Source of the DNA: Burkholderiales bacterium
GTDB taxonomy: Bacteria > Pseudomonadota > Gammaproteobacteria > Burkholderiales > Chitinimonadaceae
Assembly (NCBI GenBank): GCA_019234745.1
Contig: JAFAKZ010000281.1
Location: 1-5,931, forward strand
DNA length: 5,931 bases
Direction: 5' to 3'
Numbering within the stretch: the first letter of the stretch is position 1; every line of letters begins with the position of its first letter. Positions 5,687-5,931 of the stretch are shown here, one piece after another. Position numbers and translations under genes: made by a program. A model generated the notes under the pieces. The model was given only the letters and a program-made list of their open reading frames with translations. It was not told the DNA's origin and made no database searches.

Positions 5687-5931
5687 ATGCATAGCGAAAT
5701 GAAACTCCTGCTGGGCAGTTCCATCATGCTCAGCCTAGCCATCTCGGCGCTTGTGGTGTTGCCCTATGAGCAAATCGACAGCCTGAAGCCGCCCAAGGGC
5801 CTCCGCCCCTATACGGAGCAGGAACTGCGCGGCCGTCGCGTATACATCGAGAACGAGTGCATGGCCTGCCACTCGCAGCAACCGCGCGTACGCGCGCAGG
5901 CGCCGGACTACAAACGCGGCTGGGGCCGGGC
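5687..5931 (+). CDS. ccoO: cbb3-type cytochrome c oxidase subunit II (CcoO), 5' part
   Basis: This is the membrane-anchored mono-haem cytochrome c subunit that passes electrons to CcoN. Only 81 codons are in the window. An uncleaved anchor helix lies at residues 7-26, followed by the typical LKPPKGLRPYTEQELRGR segment and VYIENE. The haem c site is CMACH at 58-62 (Cys58, Cys61, His62), followed by SQQPR and KRGWGR. Usual CcoO has SQMIRP here, so this belongs to the SQQPR variant together with its divergent CcoN. GAGGGA (5675-5680) overlaps the ccoN TGA stop, six bases before ATG, which points to coupled translation. The remainder of the gene, and any ccoQ or ccoP, are outside the window. Confidence 0.95.
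   Translation, partial: MHSEMKLLLGSSIMLSLAISALVVLPYEQIDSLKPPKGLRPYTEQELRGRRVYIENECMACHSQQPRVRAQAPDYKRGWGR

Noticed and set aside
4413..5702. Plus-strand open frame of 429 codons inside ccoN
   Set aside because: It is a +2 frame shadow of ccoN with Arg/His/Pro-rich composition. The ccoN frame has all haem and copper ligands.

Overview
This window looks like chromosomal DNA from a GC-rich proteobacterium. A betaproteobacterium of the Burkholderiales (Alcaligenaceae-like) is the best guess. That rests on the mix of genes (a divergent cbb3 oxidase, a group 3 truncated haemoglobin, a YdjI-type SPFH protein) and on codon usage, not on any marker gene. No RNA genes, transposases, insertion sequences, CRISPR arrays or phage genes were found.

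Layout. Positions 1-1758 (minus) hold an exported protein with six NHL-type repeats, probably one beta-propeller, then a beta-rich C-terminal region that runs off the left edge. Positions 1759-1893 hold its leader and promoter region plus the GC-rich hairpin terminator of the next unit. Positions 1894-3263 (minus) hold a translationally coupled two-gene unit: a cytosolic SPFH/band-7 protein of the YdjI/COG4260 type, then an unrecognised 182-residue helical protein. The two overlap by four bases (GTGA). Positions 3264-3522 form an AT-rich divergent intergenic region with promoter-like hexamers and several inverted repeats. Positions 3523-3924 (plus) encode a group 3 truncated haemoglobin. Positions 3925-4023 are a short AT-rich gap with two palindromes. 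Positions 4024-5676 (plus) encode CcoN, the catalytic subunit of a cbb3-type cytochrome c oxidase, with an extra N-terminal membrane helix and linker. CcoO (mono-haem subunit) begins at 5687 and is cut by the right edge.

How they may work together. CcoN and CcoO are subunits of one high-affinity terminal oxidase, and the globin just upstream could handle O2 or NO at that oxidase. The SPFH unit is transcribed away from the oxidase and probably forms its own membrane-associated or scaffold complex with its small partner. The NHL protein is a separate transcription unit. The least described parts are the SPFH/182-residue pair, the N-terminal extension of CcoN, and the C-terminal region of the NHL protein.
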